From Marinilabilia sp. UBA5340 (GTDB taxonomy: Bacteria; Bacteroidota; Bacteroidia; Bacteroidales; Marinilabiliaceae), in NCBI GenBank assembly GCA_002411085.1, contig DHQK01000032.1, positions 1 to 18,330 on the forward strand: a stretch of DNA of 18,330 nucleotides, written 5' to 3'. Under the pieces are notes generated by a model. That model saw only the letters and a list, made by a program, of their open reading frames with translations, was not told the DNA's origin and ran no database searches. This document shows positions 1 to 6,416 of the stretch, piece by piece. A program made the position numbers and the translations under genes. Each line of letters starts with the position of its first letter. The first letter of the stretch is position 1.

Positions 1-125
1 GTTCCTACTACGATAATATCTAATTTTCTTTTGTTTGCGGGGTTAACCAGTTTCTGGTTAGCTTTATAGTTTTCCCACTTCTGAGCCATTGGCCCTTCGG
101 GAATCTTTGCATCTATTTTTACCAT
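1..125 (-). CDS. sdhA: Succinate dehydrogenase/fumarate reductase flavoprotein subunit, N-terminal fragment
   Basis: The frame opens with ATG at 125-123 on the minus strand and runs off the left edge after 41 codons. The visible protein begins MVKIDAKIPEGPMAQKWENY and continues to KRKLDIIVVG, the first beta strand of the FAD-binding Rossmann fold. This N-terminus, with a short charged leader before the IIVVG strand, is typical of Bacteroidota SdhA/FrdA. The protein would carry covalent FAD and oxidise succinate or reduce fumarate at the inner face of the membrane. It lies 21 bp downstream of sdhC in the same direction, so the two are almost certainly co-transcribed, and sdhB is expected just outside the window. 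Only the N-terminus is seen, so catalytic residues cannot be checked. Confidence 0.9.
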   Translation of the reverse strand, partial: MVKIDAKIPEGPMAQKWENYKANQKLVNPANKRKLDIIVVG

Positions 126-146
126 AATCTCTCTGGTTTAAATATT

Positions 147-848
147 TTAGCCTTGATAGAACAAATACTGTAGTATCGGAATGATGGAGAATCCGAATCC
201 GATCACGATAGCGAAAAGATTACCTAATACGGTCAGTCGCTTTCTCCAGATCTGGTTGCTGAAACCAATAGTCTGAAAAGCTGACCAGAAACCATGTGAC
301 AGGTGGATGGCCAGGCCAACAGCTGCAACAACATAGACGATCACAATCCAGAGGTAGCTGAAGGTATGATTGACCAGTGCATAAGCATTTTCCACCTCGG
401 TCTCAATTCCGCCAACAGAAATGGTCGTGTGGGCCAGTAAAGGATCGCCGGTTAATTTCATCTTTACCCAGAAGTGAGCAATGTGCAATACCAGAAATGC
501 ACCAACGGTAATCCCTAACACAAGCATGTTTTGAGATGCCCAGGTTACTCCGGTAGTTTTTTTGCCGGATGCATAGCGGGCTGATCCACGTGCTTTACGG
601 TTCTCGATGGTGAGTTTTACACCATACAAGATGTGAACCAGAAAACCGATGGCCAGCAATGGCTCAATGACCCTGATGGCAGGTGTCGTTGCCATAAAGT
701 GTGCGCCGGCATTGAAAAATTCTCCCCCATCGGGGATCAATAGAAACGAGTTCACGGTAAGGTGAACCAGCAGGAACATAATCAGAAAAAGTCCTGAAAT
801 ACTCATCAGCAACTTCTTCCCAATAGAAGAACCAAGTGTACTGCTCAT
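147..848 (-). CDS. sdhC: Succinate dehydrogenase/fumarate reductase cytochrome b subunit
   Basis: This 233-aa integral membrane protein anchors the SdhAB dimer and passes electrons between its haems and menaquinone. Five hydrophobic segments are visible, at roughly residues 13-37, 57-80, 107-128, 161-185 and 205-230, as expected for the single-polypeptide di-haem cytochrome b558 type rather than the split SdhC/SdhD type. Candidate haem ligands inside the helices are H29, H72, H122 or H125, H161 and H182 or H185. Length and the start (MSSTLGSSIGKKLLMSISGL) agree with Bacteroidota SdhC. It is the first gene of the operon, followed by sdhA after 21 bp. A promoter with a perfect TAnnTTTG element lies about 60 bp upstream. 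Whether the complex runs as succinate dehydrogenase or fumarate reductase cannot be told from this sequence. Confidence 0.93.
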   Translation of the reverse strand: MSSTLGSSIGKKLLMSISGLFLIMFLLVHLTVNSFLLIPDGGEFFNAGAHFMATTPAIRVIEPLLAIGFLVHILYGVKLTIENRKARGSARYASGKKTTGVTWASQNMLVLGITVGAFLVLHIAHFWVKMKLTGDPLLAHTTISVGGIETEVENAYALVNHTFSYLWIVIVYVVAAVGLAIHLSHGFWSAFQTIGFSNQIWRKRLTVLGNLFAIVIGFGFSIIPILQYLFYQG

Positions 849-908
849 AAATCCATTATTTTAAGTTGTATCTCGATTTTGATTTTACCCGTTTGGGATT
901 TCGTGCCG

Positions 909-916
909 CAAAGGTA
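909..916 (-). promoter_or_regulatory. sdhCAB promoter, -7 element
   Basis: Read on the minus strand the site is TACCTTTG, a perfect match to the Bacteroidota sigma-ABfr -7 consensus TAnnTTTG, followed by CGGCAC. Transcription would start near position 902 and give a 5' leader of about 54 nt before the sdhC ATG at 848. No clear TTTG -33 box is seen at the ideal spacing; a T-rich stretch lies in about the right place. Confidence 0.65.
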
Positions 917-1039
917 GATGCTACGATTTTTATTCGCTAAGAAAATTAAAGAAATTGTTCTTTATTTATAACTAATCTAATTTGCAGTGTGGAATTACAC
1001 CCCTTGCTGAAACACTATTTTACATCTTTGATGTAGTTG

Positions 1040-1078
1040 TTTACACTTTAAGGGTTTTTGAAGGAATAATAGTGTAAA
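1040..1078. repeat. Inverted repeat TTTACACT / AGTGTAAA, overlapping a second inverted repeat
   Basis: TTTACACT at 1040-1047 is the exact reverse complement of AGTGTAAA at 1071-1078. A second perfect pair, ACACTATT at 1012-1019 and AATAGTGT at 1068-1075, uses the same right-hand bases, so the two pairings exclude each other. The site is about 140-175 bp upstream of the presumed sdhC transcription start and about 105-145 bp before the hydrolase start. Confidence 0.5.
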
Positions 1079-1171
1079 GATAGGATAAAAAATGTATTTT
1101 TTGAAAGCTTTCCCTCGTTTTGTCATCGTGCGGGATTACAACTTCTGCCTACTGCAGTAAGTTTAAATCGT

Positions 1172-1179
1172 TATTTTTG
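1172..1179 (+). promoter_or_regulatory. Hydrolase promoter, -7 element close to the start codon
   Basis: TATTTTTG matches the TAnnTTTG consensus exactly and ends only 5 bp before the ATG at 1185. If used, transcription would begin at or next to the start codon, giving a leaderless or almost leaderless mRNA. There is no good TTTG -33 box at 19-21 bp; the nearest TTTTG (1118-1122) is too far away. Confidence 0.5.
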
Positions 1180-1184
1180 CCCCG

Positions 1185-1970
1185 ATGGATTCTAATATGC
1201 ATATAAGTCATTTGGGGCACAGGTCAGGTGCTGCGGTTTTATTCCTGCATGGATTTTTGGAAAGTGGAGCGGTGTGGCTCCCCTGGGCCGAGAAGATGTT
1301 TCCGAATTCGACTTTGTATATTCCCGATTTGCCGGGGCATGGAAAAACAGCTCCCAGGGAACAGGGGAGGGCATTTCCTGACTGGTCAGAGGAGTTGATG
1401 TCCTTTATGCACCAACAACAATTAACGACTAGTCGAATTCATGTGATCGGACATTCTATGGGTGGCTATCTGGCAATGGAAATGGCCTTGCTTTTTCCCC
1501 GGCATATTGGAAAAGTTGTTTTGTTGCATTCCACACCAATGCCTGATACACCTCGTCAGATTGAGCGACGCAAACGCCAGATTGATTTAATTAAAAAAGG
1601 ACGAAAGTCTCTATTGATAAAGAATGTTGGTTTGTCGATGCTGGCCCCTGAAAACAGAGAAAGGCTTGCTGGTTTGGGCTCTGAACTCAACTGCCAGGCG
1701 GCAATGTGTTCGGCTTCAGGTATGATTAATACACTTGAGGCCATTATGAACCGTTCCGATTATCGGCGGGTGATGAGTCAGAAAATGAAGGATGTTCTGT
1801 TGATTACGGGTGGAAAGGATCCTTTTATGCCGGCGGATTATTACAAGACCCTTTTGGCTGATTTTCCTGAAATGTCACATCATCATTTTCCCGGATGTGG
1901 TCATGCATGCTTTCTGGAGGTACCGGATTCTTCCGGGGTGATTGTCAAAAGGTTTCTTGGAATATCGTGA
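1185..1970 (+). CDS. Alpha/beta hydrolase fold protein
   Basis: This 261-aa cytoplasmic protein has the full alpha/beta hydrolase signature. The oxyanion-hole strand is LFLHGFLES (residues 19-27), the nucleophile elbow GHSMGG places Ser91, and the likely acid and base are Asp212 (GGKDPF) and His240 (CGHACF). The HGF..S, DLPGHGKT and GHSMGGY pattern resembles the MenH/BioH-like group of small esterases, but substrate cannot be assigned from sequence. Residues 115-200 form the variable cap and include a basic stretch (RQIERRKRQ). The ATG at 1185 is used here; a second ATG at codon 5 (1197) is equally possible because neither has a clear ribosome binding site. The gene stands alone between the divergent sdh operon and frr, 136 bp downstream. 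Confidence 0.85.
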   Translation: MDSNMHISHLGHRSGAAVLFLHGFLESGAVWLPWAEKMFPNSTLYIPDLPGHGKTAPREQGRAFPDWSEELMSFMHQQQLTTSRIHVIGHSMGGYLAMEMALLFPRHIGKVVLLHSTPMPDTPRQIERRKRQIDLIKKGRKSLLIKNVGLSMLAPENRERLAGLGSELNCQAAMCSASGMINTLEAIMNRSDYRRVMSQKMKDVLLITGGKDPFMPADYYKTLLADFPEMSHHHFPGCGHACFLEVPDSSGVIVKRFLGIS

Positions 1971-2050
1971 ATTAGATGTTTCTGTAGCTTCTGGTAAATG
2001 TATCGGCTCATATACTGCATGCTATTTCGTAATGTTCCAAAGTTTTATAT

Positions 2051-2085
2051 TTTTGTTGACAAATAAGTAAAAGGAAATATTTTTA
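2051..2085 (+). promoter_or_regulatory. Candidate frr promoter
   Basis: A -33-like TTTTGTTG at 2051-2058 is followed after about 22 bp by TATTTTTA at 2078-2085, which differs from TAnnTTTG only in the last base. The start would fall near 2091, about 15 nt before the frr ATG. The spacing is at the wide end for this promoter class. Confidence 0.45.
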
Positions 2086-2106
2086 CCAACCAATACATTT
2101 ATAACC

Positions 2107-2670
2107 ATGGAAGATGATGTTCAATTATTGCTGGAAAGCGCAGAAGAGAAAATGCAAAAAGCCATCGATCATCTCGACCGGGAACTTGGAAAAATCCGTG
2201 CCGGTAAAGCCAATCCAAAAATGTTGGATGGAATAATGGTGGAGTACTACGGAACCATGACCCCGCTTCAGCAGGTGGCCAGTGTCAATACTCCTGATCC
2301 TCGTACCATTGCTGTTCAGCCATGGGAAAGAGGAATGATTGGCCCTATTGAAAAGGCTATTATGAATGCCAATCTGGGGATGAATCCCGATAACAATGGT
2401 GAGCTGGTTAGGATTAATGTGCCACCCCTTACCGAAGAACGTCGTCAGAGTTTGGTTAAACAGGTGAAAAAAGAGGGAGAGGATGCCCGAATAAGTATTC
2501 GGAATGCACGCCGCGATGCCATCAATGATCTGAAGAAACTGAAAAAAGACGGGCTGCCTGAAGATATGGAAAAAGATGCTGAAGATCAGGCGCAGAAACT
2601 GACTGATCAGTTTACCAAAAAAGTAGATGATCTGTTGGAAAAGAAAGAGAAAGATATTATGACGGTATAA
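2107..2670 (+). CDS. frr: Ribosome recycling factor
   Basis: This 187-aa protein is of normal RRF length (about 185 aa) and aligns over its whole length. Conserved blocks are the helix leading to GKIRAGKANPKMLDGIMVEY, then YGTMTPLQQVASV, the RTIAVQPWE strand, and the PPLTEERRQSLVKQVKKEGE and ISIRNARRDAINDLKK helices. With EF-G it splits the post-termination 70S ribosome to free it from mRNA and tRNA, and it is essential in most bacteria. In many bacteria frr follows pyrH, but here the upstream gene is an unrelated hydrolase, so it is probably transcribed alone from its own promoter. Transcription ends at a strong hairpin 24 bp after the stop codon. Confidence 0.97.
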   Translation: MEDDVQLLLESAEEKMQKAIDHLDRELGKIRAGKANPKMLDGIMVEYYGTMTPLQQVASVNTPDPRTIAVQPWERGMIGPIEKAIMNANLGMNPDNNGELVRINVPPLTEERRQSLVKQVKKEGEDARISIRNARRDAINDLKKLKKDGLPEDMEKDAEDQAQKLTDQFTKKVDDLLEKKEKDIMTV

Positions 2671-2693
2671 AGCATGCCGTTTCTAAAAAATAT

Positions 2694-2730
2694 AAAAACG
2701 TCCGAAAAATCCTTTTTTCGGACGTTTTTT
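2694..2730. terminator. Bidirectional intrinsic terminator between frr and the convergent orphan gene
   Basis: AAAAACGTCCGAAAAA pairs with TTTTTTCGGACGTTTTT around a short loop. The GC core CGTCCG/CGGACG is flanked by A-runs on one side and T-runs on the other, so it has a U-tract in either direction. It lies 24 bp after the frr stop and 3 bp beyond the stop codon of the minus-strand gene, serving both. Confidence 0.9.
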
Positions 2731-2733
2731 GTT

Positions 2734-3723
2734 TTATATCCTGTTGTTTCGTTGCTGCAGCACATAGCGTTCAGCCTTTTCAATAGCGAGTTCTTTTTCC
2801 TGTTCCATCAGTGACAGTTCTGTCCTTTTCTTGTAGATCGTTTCCTCCAGAGCATGCACCAAAGCGTCAATGTTGCCTTGCAATTGTCTGGTCTTGGCAA
2901 TCGTAGTTTTTGTTCCTGAACCTTCCAACCAATCATAGATAATGCTTTGAATAAACACGGTTTGATAACCGGTAATTTTTTCATGGTGGGATTGAAGGCT
3001 GTGATTGAACAGGAATGGGGTAGAGAGAAAGAAGAATGCATGGGACAGCACATCAACCCTGGAGATCTTTGCAAAAGCTTCATCAACAGTGGAGGCTGGC
3101 AGTGGTTTTTTTTTCGCAGTGGCAGAGACCAACTGCTCCCAGGAACCCCAGTCTTTTGCTCCCTGAAGGTCTTTGATGATTTGCCGGGTTAAATTCCGAA
3201 TGGTTTGACCTATCTCAACGATGTAATCAATTTGCCATACCTGCCCTTCAACTTCGGCAAATTTCAGAATATACTGCAGCATAGCAGAAACTTCTTGGTA
3301 GTGGTACCTGAAGTAGGTTTTTTCTTTGATACGGGTAATAAGCCGGTCAAGACTGTTAATGGTTCGTTTAGAATCGGTTTCTTTCTCCAGTTGGCCAATC
3401 AGATGAAGCAATTCATTGTTGGAGTCTTCCAGTTTTTCAAGTCGAAGTCTGGTCAACAAATAGGTTTTTCTTGACGGATCTTTTTCATTCTCCTGATTTT
3501 CAAAAACAGCAAAAAACAAATCTCTCAGGCCCGAATGCTGGTCTGTATTCTCAGCATTGTGGCCGGGAAAAGAAATTTTTGAAAAAGCGGTGGTAGTTTT
3601 CTTTTTTTCCCGTTTCTCTGTTTTCTGAGCTTTTATGAGATCTTCCAGCAAATCATTTAAAGTGTTTTGTCTGATGACCTCTTTTTTAGCTTTTGTGATT
3701 TGTTGGGCAATTCCCTGAAACAT
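2734..3723 (-). CDS. Hypothetical protein, charged and helix-rich, no recognised family
   Basis: I do not recognise this 329-aa protein. There is no signal peptide and no convincing membrane span; the most hydrophobic stretch is AFFFLSTPFLFN (about residues 229-240). The N-terminus (1-45) is helical and ends in a strongly basic patch (KAQKTEKREKKKTTT, 31-45). Residues 86-135 and 276-325 are rich in Leu, Glu, Lys and Gln and look like coiled coils. Residues 135-200 are a denser helical block with aromatic residues (YFRYHYQ, WGSWEQL). The frame is long, starts with ATG and ends at a shared terminator, so it is very likely real. A run of nine A on the coding strand (3114-3106) encodes Lys204-206 and could be a slippage site. 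No co-directional neighbour is closer than 373 bp. A cytosolic scaffold or nucleic-acid-associated role is possible but unsupported. Confidence 0.75.
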   Translation of the reverse strand: MFQGIAQQITKAKKEVIRQNTLNDLLEDLIKAQKTEKREKKKTTTAFSKISFPGHNAENTDQHSGLRDLFFAVFENQENEKDPSRKTYLLTRLRLEKLEDSNNELLHLIGQLEKETDSKRTINSLDRLITRIKEKTYFRYHYQEVSAMLQYILKFAEVEGQVWQIDYIVEIGQTIRNLTRQIIKDLQGAKDWGSWEQLVSATAKKKPLPASTVDEAFAKISRVDVLSHAFFFLSTPFLFNHSLQSHHEKITGYQTVFIQSIIYDWLEGSGTKTTIAKTRQLQGNIDALVHALEETIYKKRTELSLMEQEKELAIEKAERYVLQQRNNRI

Positions 3724-3885
3724 AGGCTTTGGTGTTTCGTTGTTTGTATTTTTTTCAGGGGCCGGGTTGAATTAATTTTGGGTGAGAGATAATACCAGAG
3801 CCACAGGGCTATTGCTCTCAGGCTTCCGGTCGGTTTAAACCTTACTTGTTTTATGTGTAGCAGGTAAAGATTTTCTTAACAGAAT
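3724..3885. other. Intergenic stretch with a two-tier hairpin
   Basis: No gene is seen. At 3784-3819 GAGAG pairs with CTCTC on the outside and AGCC-ACAG-GGCT forms an inner stem. It lies 60-100 bp upstream of the orphan gene's ATG on the minus strand, so it could be part of that mRNA leader or an upstream transcript end; it lacks a U-tract. GGTTTAAACC at about 3832-3841 is a perfect 10-bp palindrome. No good TAnnTTTG element was found for the orphan gene. Confidence 0.45.
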
Positions 3886-4054
3886 TAAGAAACTGTTTAA
3901 GTTTTATCCTTTGAGATGTTTTCGAATCTTGAACTCTTATGCTTCGTTAAAATTTCCTTAAATAGCGGTGCTATTCTCGTCCCTTTTGACTTGCCTGAGA
4001 GCTCAATCTTTCAAAAACACTTATCAAAAACAGAATTTAAACAGCTTCTAAATA
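3886..4054. repeat. 169-bp imperfect palindrome, MITE-like or REP-like element
   Basis: The segment is close to its own reverse complement over its full length. The ends are AGAAACTGTTTAAGTT on the left and AATTTAAACAGCTTCT on the right, inverted copies with few mismatches. Further in, TTGAACTCTTATGC matches the inverse of the right-hand TTGAGCTCTCAGGC block. The centre is a perfect hairpin AATAGC-GGT-GCTATT (3961-3975). Mismatches are spread along the arms and one or two gaps are needed. There is no open reading frame. This shape suits a short non-autonomous mobile element or a repeated palindromic unit; whether it occurs elsewhere in the genome cannot be seen here. No clear target duplication is visible. 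Confidence 0.7.
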
Positions 4055-4096
4055 TAGTAAAAGTTAAATTAATCTCTAAGAATAAATCAGGATAGC

Positions 4097-4996
4097 TTAG
4101 GCTGAGACTTCTCTTTTTCTGAAGAATGTCCAAAATAGAAATGACATCAACACCATGGAGGGAATCACCCAACCAAACGATAACATTTCTTCATTGGGTT
4201 CCAGCGGATTGATTTCGGGCTGGGTGTGCCGGTAGTAATAGAAAACTACCAGTGATAGAAAATTGTTGGCAAAATGGCCGGCGATAGGATACCAGAGATT
4301 TTTTCCCAAAACCATCAAATACCCTAATGCGATTCCAAGAAAGAATCGGGGCAGAAAAGTGAAAAACTGAAGGTGTATGGCACTAAACAGAAAGGCAGTT
4401 ATGAGCACAGCTATATGCTTGTTGCGAAACCATTGTCCAAACAAGGGTTGCAATACTCCGCGAAACAGCATTTCTTCACCCAGAGCCGGCAGAATGGCAA
4501 TCATCAGGAAGTTGAGAGTGAGGATTACGGGATCATCGGTATCCAGAAACCGGTAAATAAAACCGGAAGCGCTTTCTTCCGATTGAGCCATCCATTGTTC
4601 CAGACCTCCCAGGTATTCGGGCAGCTGCATGGAGCTGTTCCAGGTGCCCAGATAGCCCACCAGAGGTTGAGAGAAGAGGATAATCAAAAAGCTCAGAATG
4701 ACTAGTTGACTATTAGGGCGATAAAATCCGATACCCCGGGTGAGGTGTCCCCCAAAAAGGAATCCCGCCAACAGTGAGGGGATGATAAATACCGAAAAAC
4801 TCTGAACAATTTGCAGGTAACGGAGTGTTCCGACTGATAGTGCCCCCTGAACTCCGGAAAGGAAAGACAGGTCATCGGTAAATGGGAGGGCGGCCAGGAC
4901 GGCCAGCAATGAAATGACTACAAAACTGGAGAAAACCAGAATGGTAACAACTAATAGTTTTCCAAAACCGCCCAAATGGCTCCACATTCCCTGCAT
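4097..4996 (-). CDS. CPBP-family intramembrane glutamic endopeptidase (CAAX/Abi)
   Basis: This 299-aa polytopic membrane protein carries the four CPBP motifs. Motif 1 is the EExxxR signature in ALGEEMLFRGVLQ (Glu174, Glu175, Arg179), motif 2 is FLFSAIHLQ (His208), and motif 4 is GHFANNF (His241, Asn245). Hydrophobic spans lie at about 13-37, 63-81, 97-116, 158-173, 193-207, 215-230 and 275-292. The family includes eukaryotic Rce1 and bacterial proteins linked to bacteriocin immunity or membrane-protein processing; the substrate here is unknown. Its ATG is 10 bp beyond the tyrS stop on the same strand, so it is probably co-transcribed with tyrS, although no functional link follows from that. 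An alternative start at Met4 is possible. Confidence 0.9.
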   Translation of the reverse strand: MQGMWSHLGGFGKLLVVTILVFSSFVVISLLAVLAALPFTDDLSFLSGVQGALSVGTLRYLQIVQSFSVFIIPSLLAGFLFGGHLTRGIGFYRPNSQLVILSFLIILFSQPLVGYLGTWNSSMQLPEYLGGLEQWMAQSEESASGFIYRFLDTDDPVILTLNFLMIAILPALGEEMLFRGVLQPLFGQWFRNKHIAVLITAFLFSAIHLQFFTFLPRFFLGIALGYLMVLGKNLWYPIAGHFANNFLSLVVFYYYRHTQPEINPLEPNEEMLSFGWVIPSMVLMSFLFWTFFRKREVSA

Positions 4997-5006
4997 ATTC
5001 TATTGT

Positions 5007-6299
5007 TTATTCAGCGATGATCAGGTAATAATTCTTCTTTCCTTTCTGGATAAGTAGGTATTTATCGTTGAGCAGGTCTTCTGTTTTTACTACCTGATCA
5101 TCGGCGGTTACCTTCTCCTTGTTTAATCCCAGTCCACCACCTTTGATGGTGCGTCGGGCTTCTCCTTTGGAGGGCAAAGCCTGGGTTTTTTCGGCCACCA
5201 GATCCAGAATGCCGATTCCTTCATTCAATTCTTTTTTGCTGATGTTGAAAGTAGGGACACCGTCAAAAACAGCCAGTAGCGTTTTTTCATCCAGCTTGCG
5301 CAAGGTTTCGGTTACCCCTTTCCCGAAAAGGATCTGAGATGCTTCGATGGCTGTCTCCAGGGCATCTTTGCCATGTACCAGTTCGGTGACAATTTCAGCC
5401 AGACGCTTCTGCAGCTTGCGGGCGTGGGGAGCTTCCTGATGCTCTTTTACCAACGCCTCAATTTCTTCGCGCGAAAGCAGCGTGAATATCTTGATATATT
5501 TTTCAGCATCGGTATCGGACGTATTGAGCCAGAATTGGTAAAATGCATAAGGGCTGGTACGTTCAGGGTCGAGCCATACATTGCCCGATTCTGTTTTCCC
5601 GAATTTCCCTCCATCAGCTTTAGTAATCAGGGGACAGGTAAGTGCGAAAGCTTCTCCACCGGTCTTTCTTCGGATGAGTTCGGTTCCGGTGGTAATATTT
5701 CCCCACTGATCAGAGCCTCCCATCTGCAGTTTGCAGCCTTTTTGATTGTAAAGGTGCAGAAAGTCATAACCCTGTACCAACTGATAAGTGAATTCGGTAA
5801 AAGAGAGTCCGTCGCGGGATTCGCTGCCCAGTCGTTTTTTTACGGAGTCTTTCGACATCATGTAATTGACAGTGATATGTTTGCCCACATCCCGGATGAA
5901 ATCCAGAAATGAGAACTCTTTCATCCAGTCGTAATTATTGACCAGTTCGGCGGCATTGGGCTTGTCGGAGTAAAAGTCGAGGAATTTGGCCAGTTGACTT
6001 TTCAGGCAGTTTTCATTGTGTCGTAAAGTTTCTTCATCCAGAAGATTTCGCTCCTGAGATTTTCCTGACGGGTCTCCAATCATCCCGGTGGCCCCACCAA
6101 CCAGTGCAATGGGCTTGTGACCGGCCATCTGGAAATGACGCAGCATCATTACCCCCACCAGGTGTCCGATATGTAAGGAGTCAGCGGTAGGATCAATCCC
6201 TACATAGGCTGAGGTCATTTCCTTTTCCAGTTGTTCCCCTGTTCCCGGCATGATGTCGTGAATCATGCCCCGCCATTTGAGTTCTTCTACGAAATTCAT
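5007..6299 (-). CDS. tyrS: Tyrosyl-tRNA synthetase
   Basis: With the start chosen here the protein is 430 aa, the usual length for TyrRS. It charges tRNA-Tyr with tyrosine in two steps through tyrosyl-adenylate. The class I HIGH motif is at residues 43-46, the tyrosine-binding region has YQLVQGYDF (172-180) and GGSDQWGN (194-201), and the KMSKS loop appears as KFGKT (232-236), the form common to bacterial TyrRS. Residues from about 355 to 430 form the S4-type RNA-binding domain. The frame stays open to an ATG at 6359 that would add 20 residues (MQVTDSKIIS...), but that ATG lies inside a perfect -7 promoter element (6357-6364), so it should not be transcribed. Met21, at 6299, matches the family start MNFVEELKWRGM. 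CPBP protease follows after 10 bp. Confidence 0.97.
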   Translation of the reverse strand: MNFVEELKWRGMIHDIMPGTGEQLEKEMTSAYVGIDPTADSLHIGHLVGVMMLRHFQMAGHKPIALVGGATGMIGDPSGKSQERNLLDEETLRHNENCLKSQLAKFLDFYSDKPNAAELVNNYDWMKEFSFLDFIRDVGKHITVNYMMSKDSVKKRLGSESRDGLSFTEFTYQLVQGYDFLHLYNQKGCKLQMGGSDQWGNITTGTELIRRKTGGEAFALTCPLITKADGGKFGKTESGNVWLDPERTSPYAFYQFWLNTSDTDAEKYIKIFTLLSREEIEALVKEHQEAPHARKLQKRLAEIVTELVHGKDALETAIEASQILFGKGVTETLRKLDEKTLLAVFDGVPTFNISKKELNEGIGILDLVAEKTQALPSKGEARRTIKGGGLGLNKEKVTADDQVVKTEDLLNDKYLLIQKGKKNYYLIIAE

Positions 6300-6356
6300 T
6301 GGTATATTTTTCTTTTGAATGTTTTTATCACTAATAATTTTACTGTCCGTAACCTG

Positions 6357-6364
6357 CAAAAATA
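6357..6364 (-). promoter_or_regulatory. tyrS promoter, -7 element
   Basis: On the minus strand the site reads TATTTTTG, an exact TAnnTTTG match, with GCAGG following. Transcription would begin near 6350, giving a leader of about 50 nt to the ATG at 6299. No clear TTTG box is seen at -33. The site decides between the two possible tyrS starts. Confidence 0.6.
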
Positions 6365-6416
6365 CAAATTATATGCGAATCTGGTTGATCGTGGTTTTGC
6401 AATCCCTATTAACGGG

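Larger units (their letters stand above)
849..1184. other. Intergenic region between divergent sdhC and the hydrolase gene
   Basis: This 336-bp AT-rich spacer has no plausible gene. It holds the sdhC promoter (909-916) and the presumed hydrolase -7 element (1172-1179). Between them are several copies of a TTTACACT-like octamer in both orientations: ATTACACC near 994, TTTACACT at 1040-1047 and its exact reverse complement AGTGTAAA at 1071-1078. A small perfect hairpin TACATC-TTT-GATGTA sits at 1021-1035. The repeats could be operator half-sites, but that is inference. Confidence 0.6.

Noticed and set aside
3106..3114. Nine-A run on the coding strand of the orphan gene as a frameshift or broken gene
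   Set aside because: The frame is open and continuous through the run (Lys-Lys-Lys) and continues to a proper stop, so the gene is intact as written.
3911..3945. TTCGAATCTTGAAC resembling a tRNA T-arm
   Set aside because: There is no matching acceptor stem or anticodon arm; the bases belong to the arm of the long palindrome.
4097..4996. CPBP protease as part of a toxin or bacteriocin immunity system
   Set aside because: CPBP proteins can serve in immunity, but no peptide precursor, modification enzyme or export gene is adjacent; it follows tyrS and looks like a household membrane protease.
5373..5912. 179-codon open frame on the plus strand inside tyrS
   Set aside because: It lies wholly within tyrS on the other strand, encodes a low-complexity unrelated peptide and has no ribosome binding site; it is a shadow of the conserved gene.
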